A DNA stretch of 64,000 nucleotides from Chaenocephalus aceratus (taxonomy: Eukaryota > Chordata > Actinopteri > Perciformes > Channichthyidae), in contig CM043792.1 in assembly GCA_023974075.1 (NCBI GenBank), positions 24,185,514 to 24,249,513 of the forward strand, written 5' to 3'. The translations under genes and the position numbers were made by a program. Of the stretch, positions 26,101 to 39,900 are shown one piece after another; the stretch's first letter is position 1, and every line of letters starts with the position of its first letter. The notes beneath the pieces were generated by a model that made no database searches, had not been told where the DNA came from, and saw nothing but the letters and a program-made list of their open reading frames with translations.

Positions 26101-27915
26101 ACTATCATAGAGGACCAAGGAAAACGGGCACTTTTACACTTTGTGCACCAAAAGTGTATCCTCAGTATGAATACAAGAACTTATACTGTGTGCCAAAAAA
26201 GCAAATCATTGATCATACATAATGGAAAATATGTATAAGAGTCTGTGACCAGTCGAAAAGAACATTTGTAGTTATGGTACAAGCTCCTTTCTGCAGACTG
26301 AAGCCTAAGGCGTTTTCCAATTATGTTTAAGTCATAGTGAGGTAAGCCTGAATACGTAGGGTGTCATTTATAGCAGTATTAGGTAATAGCTCCTGTCTGG
26401 GAGAGGCTTAATTGATTTCTGTGAGATTTAAATCTATACTGTGGTGGGCCTGCTCTGGTAGAGGAAGGGGAGAAGTCTTCAGGGATGTGTGTGTGTGTAG
26501 AGGTTATACATCGGAGGTCAATGCATTTGTTGGATATTGACAGGATGAACGATATGCTTGTTTGCTAGTCTCACTAGCTCAGCAAGAATATGAAAAACGT
26601 AAAATATGTTTTTAAAAGTTTGAAGTCACATAAAGAAGCAAATGCGTGTCTTATTTCAGAGGTTAATTTTTAGCGTTTGATCAACATTACAGAGTGATGT
26701 CACTATCCTGTTTTCTGCAGACAATTTGCAGTGTGTTTCAAACCTCAACATGCCACTAACCAACCCTTCTCCACACAACTACACACACACCTTCTCCTGT
26801 TGCCATAATAAACAAGGTACCAATGACACAAGAGGAAGTGTGTGTTCGGACAGGGTAGAGGAATCCGTCAGGTCTCTCATGGAAAACAGCCATGGGCTTC
26901 TGCATGTGTGAAAACATGTTGAGTATGTGTGCATACATGATACCCAGTATTTCACATAGGCAGGTCTACCATGTGACAACATTATCTTGTTGATTTAATG
27001 GAGTTATGAGCTTTTTTAAAATTATTATTTGCTGCAGGCACTAACTGCAGACAGGTTGGGCTAGAAATAGTCTTCTGCTTTAATTTGATGGTGTCGATGC
27101 CATCTGTCTGTTTGAGTTTGAAGAGCAAGTAATGTCTTGCTAAATGTACAATACAGTTCTCGTGGTCTATTTAAAAGAAAGTGGGAAGTGTGTGAGTGAG
27201 ACATTTTTAAATACCGGTTTATATATTCTTTGAGTATTTAGTTCAAATTCACTACCAAAGACAGATGTGTCTCTTCTGGGATTGCATTACATTGTTTGGG
27301 GGTTCATGGTTTTCTGTCTTATCTCTGTATGTCGAGGGTGTGTTTTTCAATGCCTGTGTTATTTCTCTATTTGTTGTCAGTGTTTGACCGTTGCCTTCTT
27401 GTTTGTGTTTCCCTCAACAGGGCTGAGAAAACTGAGGTGCTGAGTGATGACCTCCTACATGTAAATATGACGTCTTTCTTCTCTTTAAAATCATAACTCT
27501 CAGGGGGGCTTTAACACAAACTGTATCTCATGGTAAAGTGTTGACTGTATTCTAGGAACAAACAGTTGCCTCACATTGTACAATACAACTGAAAAGCAAC
27601 ATTTACCATTCTAGTGTATCTCGTGTTTTTAGAATCAGTAAAATGCATGGGTAATTAAAGGACTCACTAGTTCTACTCACAGGCTCTGCTAAAGTCATCA
27701 TTCCTGAGCATGTTAAGGCCAAGTTTCTCTGCAGTCTTGGAGTACAACTGCCGGCATAAAACCTTCAGGAACGCCTCTCCAGCTCAGGGGTTTGCCACTG
27801 AAGCAAAAGTGCCTCATGGTTTTCCGCTCAAGGCGAACCCAGGCAATGTTCTGTTATCTTGAAATTATAGTGGATGTACGTTCTATGCGTGTGTTTGTGC
27901 GCGTGTGTGTGTGTG

Positions 27916-27946
<31 letters not shown>

Positions 27947-30900
27947 TGGGGGATGGGAGGATTCTTACTATTGAAACTGTGAGATCACTGCTAAGAAAAG
28001 TGTGTGTGAAGAAAAACAGGAAAGACTGAAAAACAGAGGTTGTTGAATGTACAAAGAAGAGTGAAGGTGAAGTCATGGAAGTTTTATGACATGAAGAAGT
28101 GAACTATGAACCCTGTGTGGTTTACACACACAGCAACACTCGGCACAAACACTTGGTTGTGAGCAAACTCATTACTTTTTTATTGAATGAGCTAAAGAAG
28201 CTCAATGTTTAGCTGTTATCACGACAGACAGCTTAAACAGCAGTATAGTTCAATTAAGTGATGTATGTTCACACGATTGTCCCAAAAGAGCACCGCACAG
28301 ACCGACCCAGCCCTTTCAGAGAATGCGTTCTCTCGTCTTTGGTCCTCGTCATGAGCGACAGGAGCTTTGTGCTGCGTTAGACATTCCTTTAGCTGCAGCT
28401 CTCGGTGAGGAATGTGACTGTCAAGCGGTCAGCATAGTGGAAGTGGCTTGGATGTCTTTTGGGCCTAACAGCTCAAGCTTCAAGTCAGAATCTGCAACCT
28501 GATTACAGACATGTTGTAAAAAGTGTAGCTTACTGTTTCGTAGACTGACAAATCATTATTGACATTTAAAATCAATCCCACTAGCAGGGAAAGTGTTTAA
28601 TCTCTCCAAACCTAAGCAGGGAAATTATTGTTTTTCCTTTCCCCCTCCCCAACATGCTCCCACACCCCTTTCTCTGTACCGTCCAACTTGAAATTTGACA
28701 CGGATTTCCATGGAGTGGTCGTAGTCTTTTTCCTGCTTTTTCCATAGTCTTCTGCGTTGGCTAAGGCATTTGTCTTGCCAGGACACGTCTTGCCTCGGTG
28801 GGAGCTAAGGAGATTCTCATACAGTTTAGGCTGGAAATGGTCCCATTGATCAGTATTAAATTACAACTTAGGAAACACAATGTTCTGTTGTGCTTACTGG
28901 AGCATTTTCATATCTGAAACTGTATGTAAAGCAGTTTACCGACAAGTGAGCTTAGCCTACAAATACACAGTTCATTTTTGTTATCTGTAAGAACACTGGA
29001 TCGATCTGTCGATGGAAGAATTAGTCATTTTGGGAAATATGCTTAGTCTTACGTCGAGTACGATGAACAAATCAATACCACTCATGTCTTTATGCTAAAT
29101 ATGTTACAGGAGCCAGGAATTGGTTAGCTTAGGTTAGCACAAAGACAGGGGGAAACTGCTAGCTAATGATTATGTTATATCTGTTTTGTTTAATCAGCAC
29201 AAAAAACAAGATGTAGAATTGTAACGTTGTGGTTTTAAAGAGGGTAATGTGCTGGACTATGAGAAAAAAAACAAGATGCTAAGGCGCTAGAGGCCCTGAG
29301 ATGCAGATGTGTTCACCTTTAGGGCTAGGCTTGCTGTTTCCAAGCTAAGCTAACCTGCTGTTGGCTTTAGCTTCATATTTACTGCCTTGAGAGGGATACA
29401 AATGTTTTCATCCAACTCTAGATGAATGAGAAAGTAAGTGTATTTCCCAAAATGTCAAACTATTCTCTTTTGTTAGAATATCCTGTTTCTGCTCTACAAT
29501 CATCTAGCCATACAGTTAGCCATCCTGCCAACAAGGTCAGCCAGCTAGATCCTCAGTTAACGAGCGAACCACTCTGCCAAAGTAGCTCCAAGCAAGAAAA
29601 CAAAAATGTTATCCGACCTCCCAGTTCCTCATGACTCACTAAACGTTCCACTTTTTTTTTTGCTGTGGCAGGTCAGAGGTCTTTAGCTCGCTTTGTTCAC
29701 ATTTTTCATTGCTGTCTGGAAAAAGAAAAGATGGCAGTTACTGTCCTGTAAACCTTTGGACAGCTTCATAACTTAAGAAGCAGGCGAAAGGATCATGTGT
29801 GCTCATCTGTGCCTATGATCAGGGACATTTCCTGCTTTCTATTGTAGTATACTCATGGAAAACTCAGCAGAGACTATGCAATAACCCATTGTATCCAGTC
29901 TCTGCCTGCACTGAAGTCTGTCGGGCCTTTTCCTTTCCTTTTTGGCACAAGTGTTTTCGAGGACTGGAATAATTTAGCCGCTGCCAGAAAGAGCTAGACT
30001 TCCATACATTAATCAGAGCTCGGGATCAACTGAATTGTGAGCGAGTCAATCGGATCCAGGCAAAGAAGCCAAATCCAGCTGTGGTCTGGCATTGAGCAAC
30101 AGCTGCAGGAAAGAGGGAGGAGAGAGAAAAGGGAGGAGAGGGGGAAAGTGTGTGTGAGTGAGAGAGCCTGGCATGCTGTGAAGTGTACAGAGAATTAGAG
30201 AGGATAAAAGTAAAGGAAGAAGACTGAGACCAAGATGAGGAACAGACAGCAAAGGAGGGGCTTTTGGATGTGAGACGGCTGGATGTTTATACTGAAACAG
30301 GAAGAGGAAGTGATAACATTTGTAACATGCAACGCTTACAGAGTTAATTGGCTTTAAAGATCATACTGGTATATTGCGTGCTTTAGCAGGTTTTATAAAG
30401 TAGTTGTATACTTAACATTACTAATGACCATTTTCCAAAGGAACCCATAGTTATTTGACAATTTTCACAACTAACTCGCTGGCTTCAGTTCATTTCAGTA
30501 ATGTATGAAAACATAAAACAGCAGAGACTGTAACCTTGACTGGGACTTCCGAGTCATTGTCACATGGTCATAACAATACGCGCTCTCGCATGTGGTGGAT
30601 TTAAGGACGCTCTGATATCATTTTGATGCCAAAACGAAGCCTTCTTTGTCCTACAAAAATTCGAAACAATGTCAAGGTTTTTGATGTTATGGGATTGATT
30701 TGTAACCTACCGGTAAATACTTTTAGATTTTAGGACACTTTGATAGAGTGCTCTACAGCAGTAACATATTTTAGTTTTTGGCCATTCGTGGCTGTGGTCC
30801 TGGATCATAGGTCCTGGATGGATATCCTCGTGGATTCATCTTCCTATTATACACACATGCATTTCCAAACATTTGGACTACCTATGTTGCAAATGTATTA

Positions 30901-33900
30901 TCTTTTACACACGGCATCTATTGCACGTCTGTCCGTCCTGGGAGAGGGATCTCTCCTCTGTTGCTCTCCCTGAGGTTTCTCCCATGTTTCCCTTTAAACT
31001 GTGGGTTTTCTCCGGAAGTTTTTCCTTTTACGATGTGAGTGTCTAAGGACAGAGGGTGTCGTATTGTCATACTGATATTCTGTACACACTGTGAAGACCA
31101 CTGAGACAAATGTAACATGTGTGATATTGGGCTACATAAATAAACATTGATTGATTGAATGTTGCTAATCAATTAACAGGGCAATATTGGATCCTCATAT
31201 ATTTTACAATGGTATAAATTCACTTAAATATAAGTTTTTTACATTGCTGGATTTGCCGAAACAGACCCATACATAATACATTTTTTAAGTATTTAAGAGG
31301 ACGGATAAGTGAAATAAACTGCTGGCTGCCTGTAAGGTAGACAATCAATCTCAAAATGTAAATCACATTCCAGAAAAAGGGCTGTGGTCAGGAAAAGCAT
31401 ACATGATTTGTAGATAAGTGGCTTGAACATGCGTAACCACCTCATGGTACTTTACGGGTCATAAAGTACAACCAGTAGATCAGGTCCCCTCAGGCCTGCC
31501 GACAGAATGATTAATCTGTTAACCCCGATAATATCTTCACATGGAGTCCTCATATTGCAAGACAAAGAAAACTTTCCCTGTTCGCAGTTAAGAACACAAT
31601 CCGTCAGTCTGTTACTTATCTGCCACGATTCCTTCCATCTGGCTGTCAGTGCGGCCTGTTGTAACAGCACGCTGCAGAACAGAGCTGCACACACAGCACC
31701 GACATCCTCCATCATCTTTCAACAACAAGAGCGGGATGGAAAGTTTGGTCATGGATGTGCGCTGGTACAACTGATAATGTTTTGATTTGTAGCTTTCACA
31801 CGGGCTGCTTTGAGAAAGTCACAAAGTAGGATTGTCTTTTTTTTCCTGTTTTTTTTTAAATATTTTGTGTCGAATTAACAGATCGAAAGGCGGTTGGAGC
31901 TGGTGCGCTTGGTGTCGCACAACACACACAAGAGGCTGGTGTCATGTCTGCAGGGTCAGCTGGGCACGGACACAGAGAAGAGACAGGTACGTTTCTCTAA
32001 ACTGCAGCTTTACTTTGAGGACAAACTCACAACTTTGAAATTAATAAAGGTGAATCACTGTGACTCCATTATTAAGTATTAGCAAAGACTGGCTATCATG
32101 TGTTGTGAACACATACCATCTCCTCTTATGCAACACATTGATATGAGAGGCACTCGGGAGACAAATATTCAGCGCTGGCCTCCTGCCCGCCCACTATCAC
32201 TGAACAGCAGACCTACATCAACCACCCATATACAACAAAACACAACCTAACAAATCAGCGTTGTATTGTAACTTTATCTTAGATTTTCTGATCACTTTGA
32301 ATATTTGATCACCACACTTACTCACCACTTACTTTTTAAAGTAAATTAACTTTGTTTGCTGGTCTGTCTGCAGAAAAAGTTGCCCCTGACAACGCTGTCC
32401 CAGGCCATGCAGGAGGGAGGCAGTCAGCTTGGAGACGACGGTCTGATTGGGTGAGATGCTTGTCTATCCCAAAAATAAACTCCATTGATTAAATGACCAA
32501 AAATCAACATTAAAAGTGATCTTTAAGTAAAAGGAATGTGAATACCTCACAAGGGGCTTCTTGAGTATGTAAATTGTTTTACTGGGTAGTATTGATAACA
32601 GCAATATTTGTGTACATTCTCGTGTGTGAGCAGCAAGATGATGGATTTGTGTGGAGAGGCTGAGAGCAAGTTAGCGACTGAGCTGATGCAGCATGAAGTT
32701 CAGATCGAGAAAGACATCCTGGATCCTCTCAACCAGCTGGCTGAGGTAAAAATACGGTGAAAAATACTGAACCTCTCTGCGTACTATAGTGATCCATTTA
32801 TTAATGCATCATTTTCCACTGTCAATTTCACTAAACTATATTTTGTTATCAAACTTCAGTAGTGATAATCCCTTCCAAATATTCAATCATTTCACTGCCT
32901 TTTAAAATGCCAGTTTGTTGACAAAATGCCGCTGTTTTAATAATTTGAAAAACAGCTTGCATTTTTATGATGTAATGGCTGTGGGATCAAACACTGTAGT
33001 TTTATTGGGTTGTTTATGGGGCCATTTCAGTGTTTCCCACAGATCTGAAATATACTTGGGGGGGTGGTGGTAGCGGGGGGGGGGGAGGGGGTTGAGGTGA
33101 CGTGCAACAACATTAACCTTTCTGTTGGTCGCTTGTTAGCAGACCCTTCACGCGATGGCAGAGTGAACAGGTACAGGCAGGGCCCATAATGATAGCCCTA
33201 TAGTTTAAATCTACTACCCACACATGAACATATGGAAATGGGTTACTATTTAAAAAAATAAATGTATTTATCAATGTATTTAGGAACCTATCCATGTGAT
33301 TTTTAGTGGGGGTCGACCTCAAATCCTCTAGGGGGGTCCAGGGGCATGCCCCCCCCCCCCCCCCCGGTAAGATTTTATTTTTAATTTTGGAGTTAAATGC
33401 ATCAATCTGGTGCATTTTGAGGGGAAAATAACTAGATCTATGGAAACGCCTATATTAAACAGAACTGTATACATTTCAATAATCATAAAATCATGGCCAT
33501 AACCAATAACATACCATTTCCAATATGAAAAAAAACACTGAAACTTGTTTATTAATTTATGTTTGGTTCATTTATAGTTGTGAGTGTGTCTGTGCTCCTG
33601 AATCAGCCTCTCCTGTCTCTCTCCTCTCCTCCCTGCTCCTCTTTGAGGCAGCAGCAAAGACTAGTTTTCTCTCTCAATAAGTTTTAAAAGTGTATCTTAC
33701 CTTTTTTCACCTTGTTAACTTTTTATTTATTTATTCATGCATATTTTACTAATCACATTACATTTCATTTAGCTGACGCTTTTATCCAAAGCGACTTATA
33801 ATGACCGATTACAGGGACATTCTCCCTGGAGTAACTAAGGGCTTAGTGCCTTACTCAAGGGCACACTAGTGGTGGTGTTCCTGGTGGGATTTGAACTCAC

Positions 33901-36900
33901 AGCCTTCCGATCTTCAGCCCACCTCACTATCCATTAGACCAATCACTACCCTCTCAAATGAAAATATGTGTTTACATAAATGGTGACCACACCGTTTGAG
34001 ACCCACTGAGAACTTAGACTAAGTTAACTATCTAAACACTCAGAGAGTCCTTTACCTCACCTGAGCTGAGGTTATCCCGAGCTTGAATGACACACAGAGA
34101 CCAATCAAGGGCTTTGATTTATGATCTGTATGACAGTGGCCATGTCGGCAGGCCACATCATGTGGACAGCCAGTCACCCTGTGTGAGGCAGGCCACTTAA
34201 CAGGCCAGAAGGAGGCGAGATCAGAGCAAGGGAGCGAGGGATCATTGTCCACAAGTTAATCGATCGCAGATGGCGTCGTGGTCACGGGCGAATAAAAAAA
34301 AAAAAAAAAATTATAAAAAAAAAACTAAATGGGTCGCGAAATATACTTGGGCGGCCGTTAATATACCTGGGCGGCCCGCCCAAGTATAGTCTATGTGTGG
34401 GAAACCCTGCATTTGTATTCTAAGGTGTCAGAGTGCCTGTACTTTATGTAGTTTATTAAATAATTATTCTAAATAACAACAATGACTCATAACCTTGACA
34501 AAATGTATGCCGAATGCATAACCCAGTCAAAATAATTTACAAATAAAAGCCTAAAAAGGCCCTAGTGAGGCACAAGGGGTTAGCATATAAGCCAATTTAC
34601 TATTGATGGAAACACTCAGTAAGCCTGTAGCGGATTCGTACACAGTGCGTGTGTCTCATGAATGTGCCAAATTCAACATGGCCTTTGGCATCTTTTTGTG
34701 TTATATTGCCGTTCTCAGTGATTCATATTGACAAAATGTTCTCACAGGAAAGGTGTTATCCTCAATTTTGACTCAAGTGCATGTGTGGTCATGCTGTTCT
34801 CATAATCCCCTCTGCTTTGCCCACAGGTCGAGATTCCAAATATACTAAAACAGAGGAAACAACTTGCCAAGCTGGTTCTGGATTATGACTCTGCCAAGAC
34901 GAGGTACACTGGCCGTAGTCTTAAAATAGAGGTTGAAAACTAACTAATTTAGCAACATCACTTTAACATGTTTTTATGAATTTGCAGATTTAGGATAACA
35001 AACATTTTAAGTGACTGCTATATAATATCTTTGTTTTGTGATTATCTGATGCACTTCAATGCCTAAATAATTACTATTGCTCCAGGTGGTACCAGGCAAC
35101 AAAGTCTAACAACCAGGCTATGGCAGCTAAAGCCGATTCTCTCAAAGACGAGATGGACGAGGCTCTCAACAAAGTAGAAATATGCAAGGTAACTTTTCTC
35201 TTTTCATAATGCACCATGTTTTATGTATGACTCAAAATAGGATTTGTGCTGTTGTTTCACAACTTGCTTTACCAAAGACTGCGGTTTCGTTATGCATCAT
35301 GTATTTAATAGAGGCACATTTAATCTATTAGCTTTACATTCCAGTCAGGGCCTCTTCATCAGGTTTGGATCATATCTTATGAACTGGCAAACAAAGGCAG
35401 CCTTGTAATGGGAACAAACACACTATGCTCAATATTAAGACCGTGTAATTAAAGGTCATTGCTTTGTCATCTGGAGTTACTGTCCAAAGTAAAGCAGAAG
35501 GTTTTAGGTTTCCATGAAGTTTGCCATGTATGGAAATACATGTATTTTTGTCATCCTACAGGACCAGCTCTCTGCAGACTTGTACAACTTTGCCTCCAAA
35601 GAGGGAGATTACGCACGCTATTATGTCATGGTGGGTGTGCTTCAGTTTAGTTTAAATGACCTAGAACGGAAATGGAAATATGATGCAAATATGGTCCATT
35701 CCACTATAACTGTATGCTTTGTTGAATGCCTGCTTCACTATATTATGCCAATGGTTTGTTTTATTTGACATGTGATTGTGTTTTTGTATACATACCAGTT
35801 ATTAGAGGCCCAGGCAGATTACCACAGGAAGTCTCTGGCAACTCTGGAGGCAGCGATACCGACTATCCAAATACAGCAAGGTGAACAGAAAAACAGACAT
35901 TTACTACATTTGCAAACAATAGAAAAACACATAAGCTTTGTATGCATTATTCATTAAACCCTCATATGGTTTTAGAGCTGGCAGCTTTAGTCCTTAATTT
36001 TGAACAATAAACAAGTTGCTCTGTACTGTTGAGAAATGTAGACTGGCTTGTCTTGGCTTGTTGCAACTGTCTTGGTTGACAGTGCAAATATAATTATTCA
36101 AAACACAGCCAGCTAAAGAGGAGGAAAAAAACGTGTGTAAATTCTGTAAATGTCTATCGAAGAAACTTCATTTCCCTGGCTTGTTTTCTCCGAAAGAAAG
36201 AACATTGTTGACCTTGAACATACGGTATATATGCATATGCATGATAAAGACTTCAGACAGGGGAAGTATGTATGAGACAGCAACGCAGAGAGATTAAAGG
36301 AGAGATCATTAAGAACAAGTAGAACTGTTGACAGACACAGAACAGAAATGCTGTCCAACACTCAGATAAGTTAAAAGGCACTGACCTCTTGCCTAGATTC
36401 CTGGATGGAAAAGCCAGCGTTCGGCACGCTGCTGGAGGAGCACCTACAGAGGAGCAGCCGTGAGATCGCTCTGCCCCTCGAGGCCTGCGTCATGATGCTT
36501 CTGGAGACCGGCATGAAGGAGGAGGTATGGATGGCGAAAGTTTAGGAGAAAAATAGGGCAAAGATTAAGGTACATTTTAAAAAGAATTGGAACATAAATA
36601 TCTCCACATAGACCTTAATCTCTCCACTCAGTTGGAGCTGGAAGGAGATGCTCTTCAGAAGTGATTGCACGTACTGTCTGGAAATATCTGTGGCCAACTT
36701 GTGGTCAGTTAAGTTAGCCTTGAGGCTGTGGGAATACGCACTGTCTATTTGTGTGTGCAGACATATGTTGTGCATTAAAATGTTCACTCATCAAATGTAA
36801 CCATAAACTAGACTCCCTAAGGAGGATGTTGCTATTAACAGAAACAAAACTCTTGCTATATTTCTAACTACTCATCCCGAAAGAGCCGCATCTCTATTGC

Positions 36901-39900
36901 TACCCTAAACAATTCAACTAGACTCTCAGTCATGTAGTGGAATGACACGTGGTTTGCCTTACTTCCCTTTCGTGAAGCAACCAAGACTCACTTCTTACAT
37001 TTTAGGATTGTAACCAGTCGATGGTGGCAAAGTCCATAGGGACTTGACTTGGCAACTGGAAGGTCACCAGTTCAAGTCCCGGAAAGACCAAGTGCTACCG
37101 AGGTGTCCCTGAGCAAGGCACTGTTCCCTACACTGCTCCCCGGGCGCCGTACATAATGGAAGCCCACTGCTCCTAACACTAGGATGGGTCAAATGCAAAG
37201 ACCTATACGGCAGTGGCTCAGTCAGTAGGGGCTTGGACTGGGAGCTATAGGGTCGCCGGTTCCAGTCCCCGACCAATTACTGGTCAGTAATTGTCTCTAC
37301 ATTTCCCTTGCAGGGTCTCTTTAGAATAGCTGCCGGGGCGTCAAAACTGAAGAAGCTAAAAGCGGCGCTGGACTGCTCCACCTCGCAGCTCGAGGAGTTC
37401 TACTCCGATCCCCACGCTGTCGCCGGTACAACCTCTTATACAAATCCACAAAGTCAAACCATCTGGCCCATATTATTTTCTCATAACTCTTCTCTTATTA
37501 CACAGGAGCCCTGAAGTCCTACCTCAGGGAACTTCCTGAACCTCTAATGACTTTTGGCCTGTACGATGAGTGGACACAGGCCTCAAAGTAAGAAGACCCA
37601 TAGATATGGCTCTTTTAATATCCTGTGAACAAACTCACTGCTGATAGGTGTTGCATACACACTTGAATCAGTGTTTGCTTACAGCTTTCTTGAGATATTC
37701 TGGTAGGCCTACTTGTGTAACAAATATATTTCTTATGTGTTTAAGTGTGTCTGACTCAGACAAGAGACTTCAGGCTCTGTGGGTGGCATGTGACCATTTG
37801 CCAAAGACTCACAAGGCAAACCTCAGGTAAGAGTATCTTGCAACAACAGCATGACTGAAAGTACGGAGGTGATGTCTGTTCTGTTTTTCACTTTCAAAAG
37901 TGATGCTTCACATTTCACATTGTTGAATGAGTCATTTCATTACTTGAAATAATGATTCGCAACCTGGGGTCTCGAGATATATTTGTACGGTTACAAATGT
38001 GAAAATAAAATGGAACATATTTTCAATTTTACACAAAATGGTTTAAGTTCTCTCTTATTTGTACTGTTTCTTTTTGTAAAATACTGGTACACTTTTTACC
38101 GTTGAAGGACTCCTTCGATATCCTCAAATAGAACACATTAATAATAACAAAATACTAAGTTAATCGGCTCCATATTCCAGGTACAGTAGCTTAGAGCATT
38201 TTAAATTAATTTAAATCTCTGTTTCAGGTATCTGGTGAAGTTTCTGGCTAAACTGGCTCAGGACAGTGATGTTAATAAGATGACTCCCAGCAACATCGCC
38301 ATTGTCCTTGGGCCCAACCTGCTCTGGGCAAAGATGGAAGGGTAAGAACTGTGAACTGTTACCTCATGTTCATGTCTGAGTACAAATTGAAGCTGAGGTT
38401 GATGAAGCTTCCGTCTGTCCTTGTCTGTCTGTGGTTTAGGTCGCTGGCAGAGATGGCAGCAGCAACATCTATCCACGTGGTCGCCATCATCGAGCCCATT
38501 ATTCAGCATGCTGATTGGTTCTTCCCTGAAGGTAAAACATCCGTCTTTTGTATTCACAATTTGCAACAGACATATTCTTCTCTGTCTTACCTTGAAAACT
38601 GAAAAACACAAAACTATTTCAAAGCTTGAATGTTGTCTGGTAGTATAGTAATACCTGCCCGACAGCCCAAACAAAAAAATATCATGTTTTATCTAAATAT
38701 TTTTAATGTATCTACAGAAGAAAATTCTCTTTCTACTAGTTCTCAAAAAAGAAGTAAGAAATGTGTTGTCTAACCAAAAAAAATCTATCTTCCTCTTACT
38801 TTGTGTTTGCTGTCTTCAGTATGTTGGTAAATAGCATTTTGGAAATCACTAAATGAAGTGAAACTTCTCTAAGGTGAGGTTCTGAGTCTACCACCATGGT
38901 ACTGCCTCTTTGAGGGTGTATATAGGCATGCCAACACACGCACAAGGACAATGCTAACGTTAGCTGATGTTTACAAGGTATAAGGAGGAGTGGGATGATC
39001 ACCAAACCGTTTGTATTAAATTTCAAAAAAAGCTAAAAATGTAATTATTGATCATCCCATTACTATTCCAAATTATTACAAGAAATAGAAGATCATATTA
39101 GCTATCATGTTTTTTCTCATCTCTTCTCTATTTGCTATCCATCTTCTGCCCTCTAGAGGTGGACTTCAACGTGTCGGGCATGTTCGCCTTGCCAACCCAC
39201 CCACCCACCCCAGACCCTGAGCCCGCCCTGGATAGGAAACGTCCCGGGAGCCTGCAGGGGCAGGAAGGGGAGAGTCACACCCCCCGAAAAGACAGGTACC
39301 TGCTTCGCCCCCACCTCAGCCTCAGCCTGCCCCTCACCCTCCCGTCCCGTCCCAAGACACCGAGCAGGCAGGAGTCTCGGGGCCCTGTTGTGTCGGCCCT
39401 CTATGTAGTGGCCAACGAGTCCATCACAGTCACAGAAACACCCACTGAAGATCTGCCCAGTCCAGACTTCAAAGCTGTGCCACAGTCCAATGTAGCTCCC
39501 ATGAATCCAGCTACTGATGAGTAAAAGAAGCAAATAATGTTTTTGTGATTTTTGCAAATTTTTGTTATGTTAAGTTCATTTCAGCAAAGGTTTATCAGTT
39601 ATGTTTTCCTCTAGATTGATACTGAGCATGATGGAAAAATAATGTCACACAAACCATTTTGAATATTTTTCAGTATTATTGGGATTACTTTTTGTCGAGA
39701 GCTTAACTTCTTGTGTGTTACTTTTATGTACTTTTGTGTAATCTCCTTTGTTTCCCAATTAAAGCTTAGGACTCACTGTAGGTTGCTGGTTTTATGTTTG
39801 TGTGGGCTTCCTCTGTTGCATTTTGTTCGTACGGTGCGGCATCTGTCTCATCTGTCCCTGCAGAGATGTCGCAGTTAAAAGTTCTATTTAAAAAGTCAGT

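Noticed and set aside
31452..31785. Open frames just before arhgap17 exon 3
   Set aside because: No domain and no fit to the exon phases; exon 2 joins exon 3 directly as in the family.
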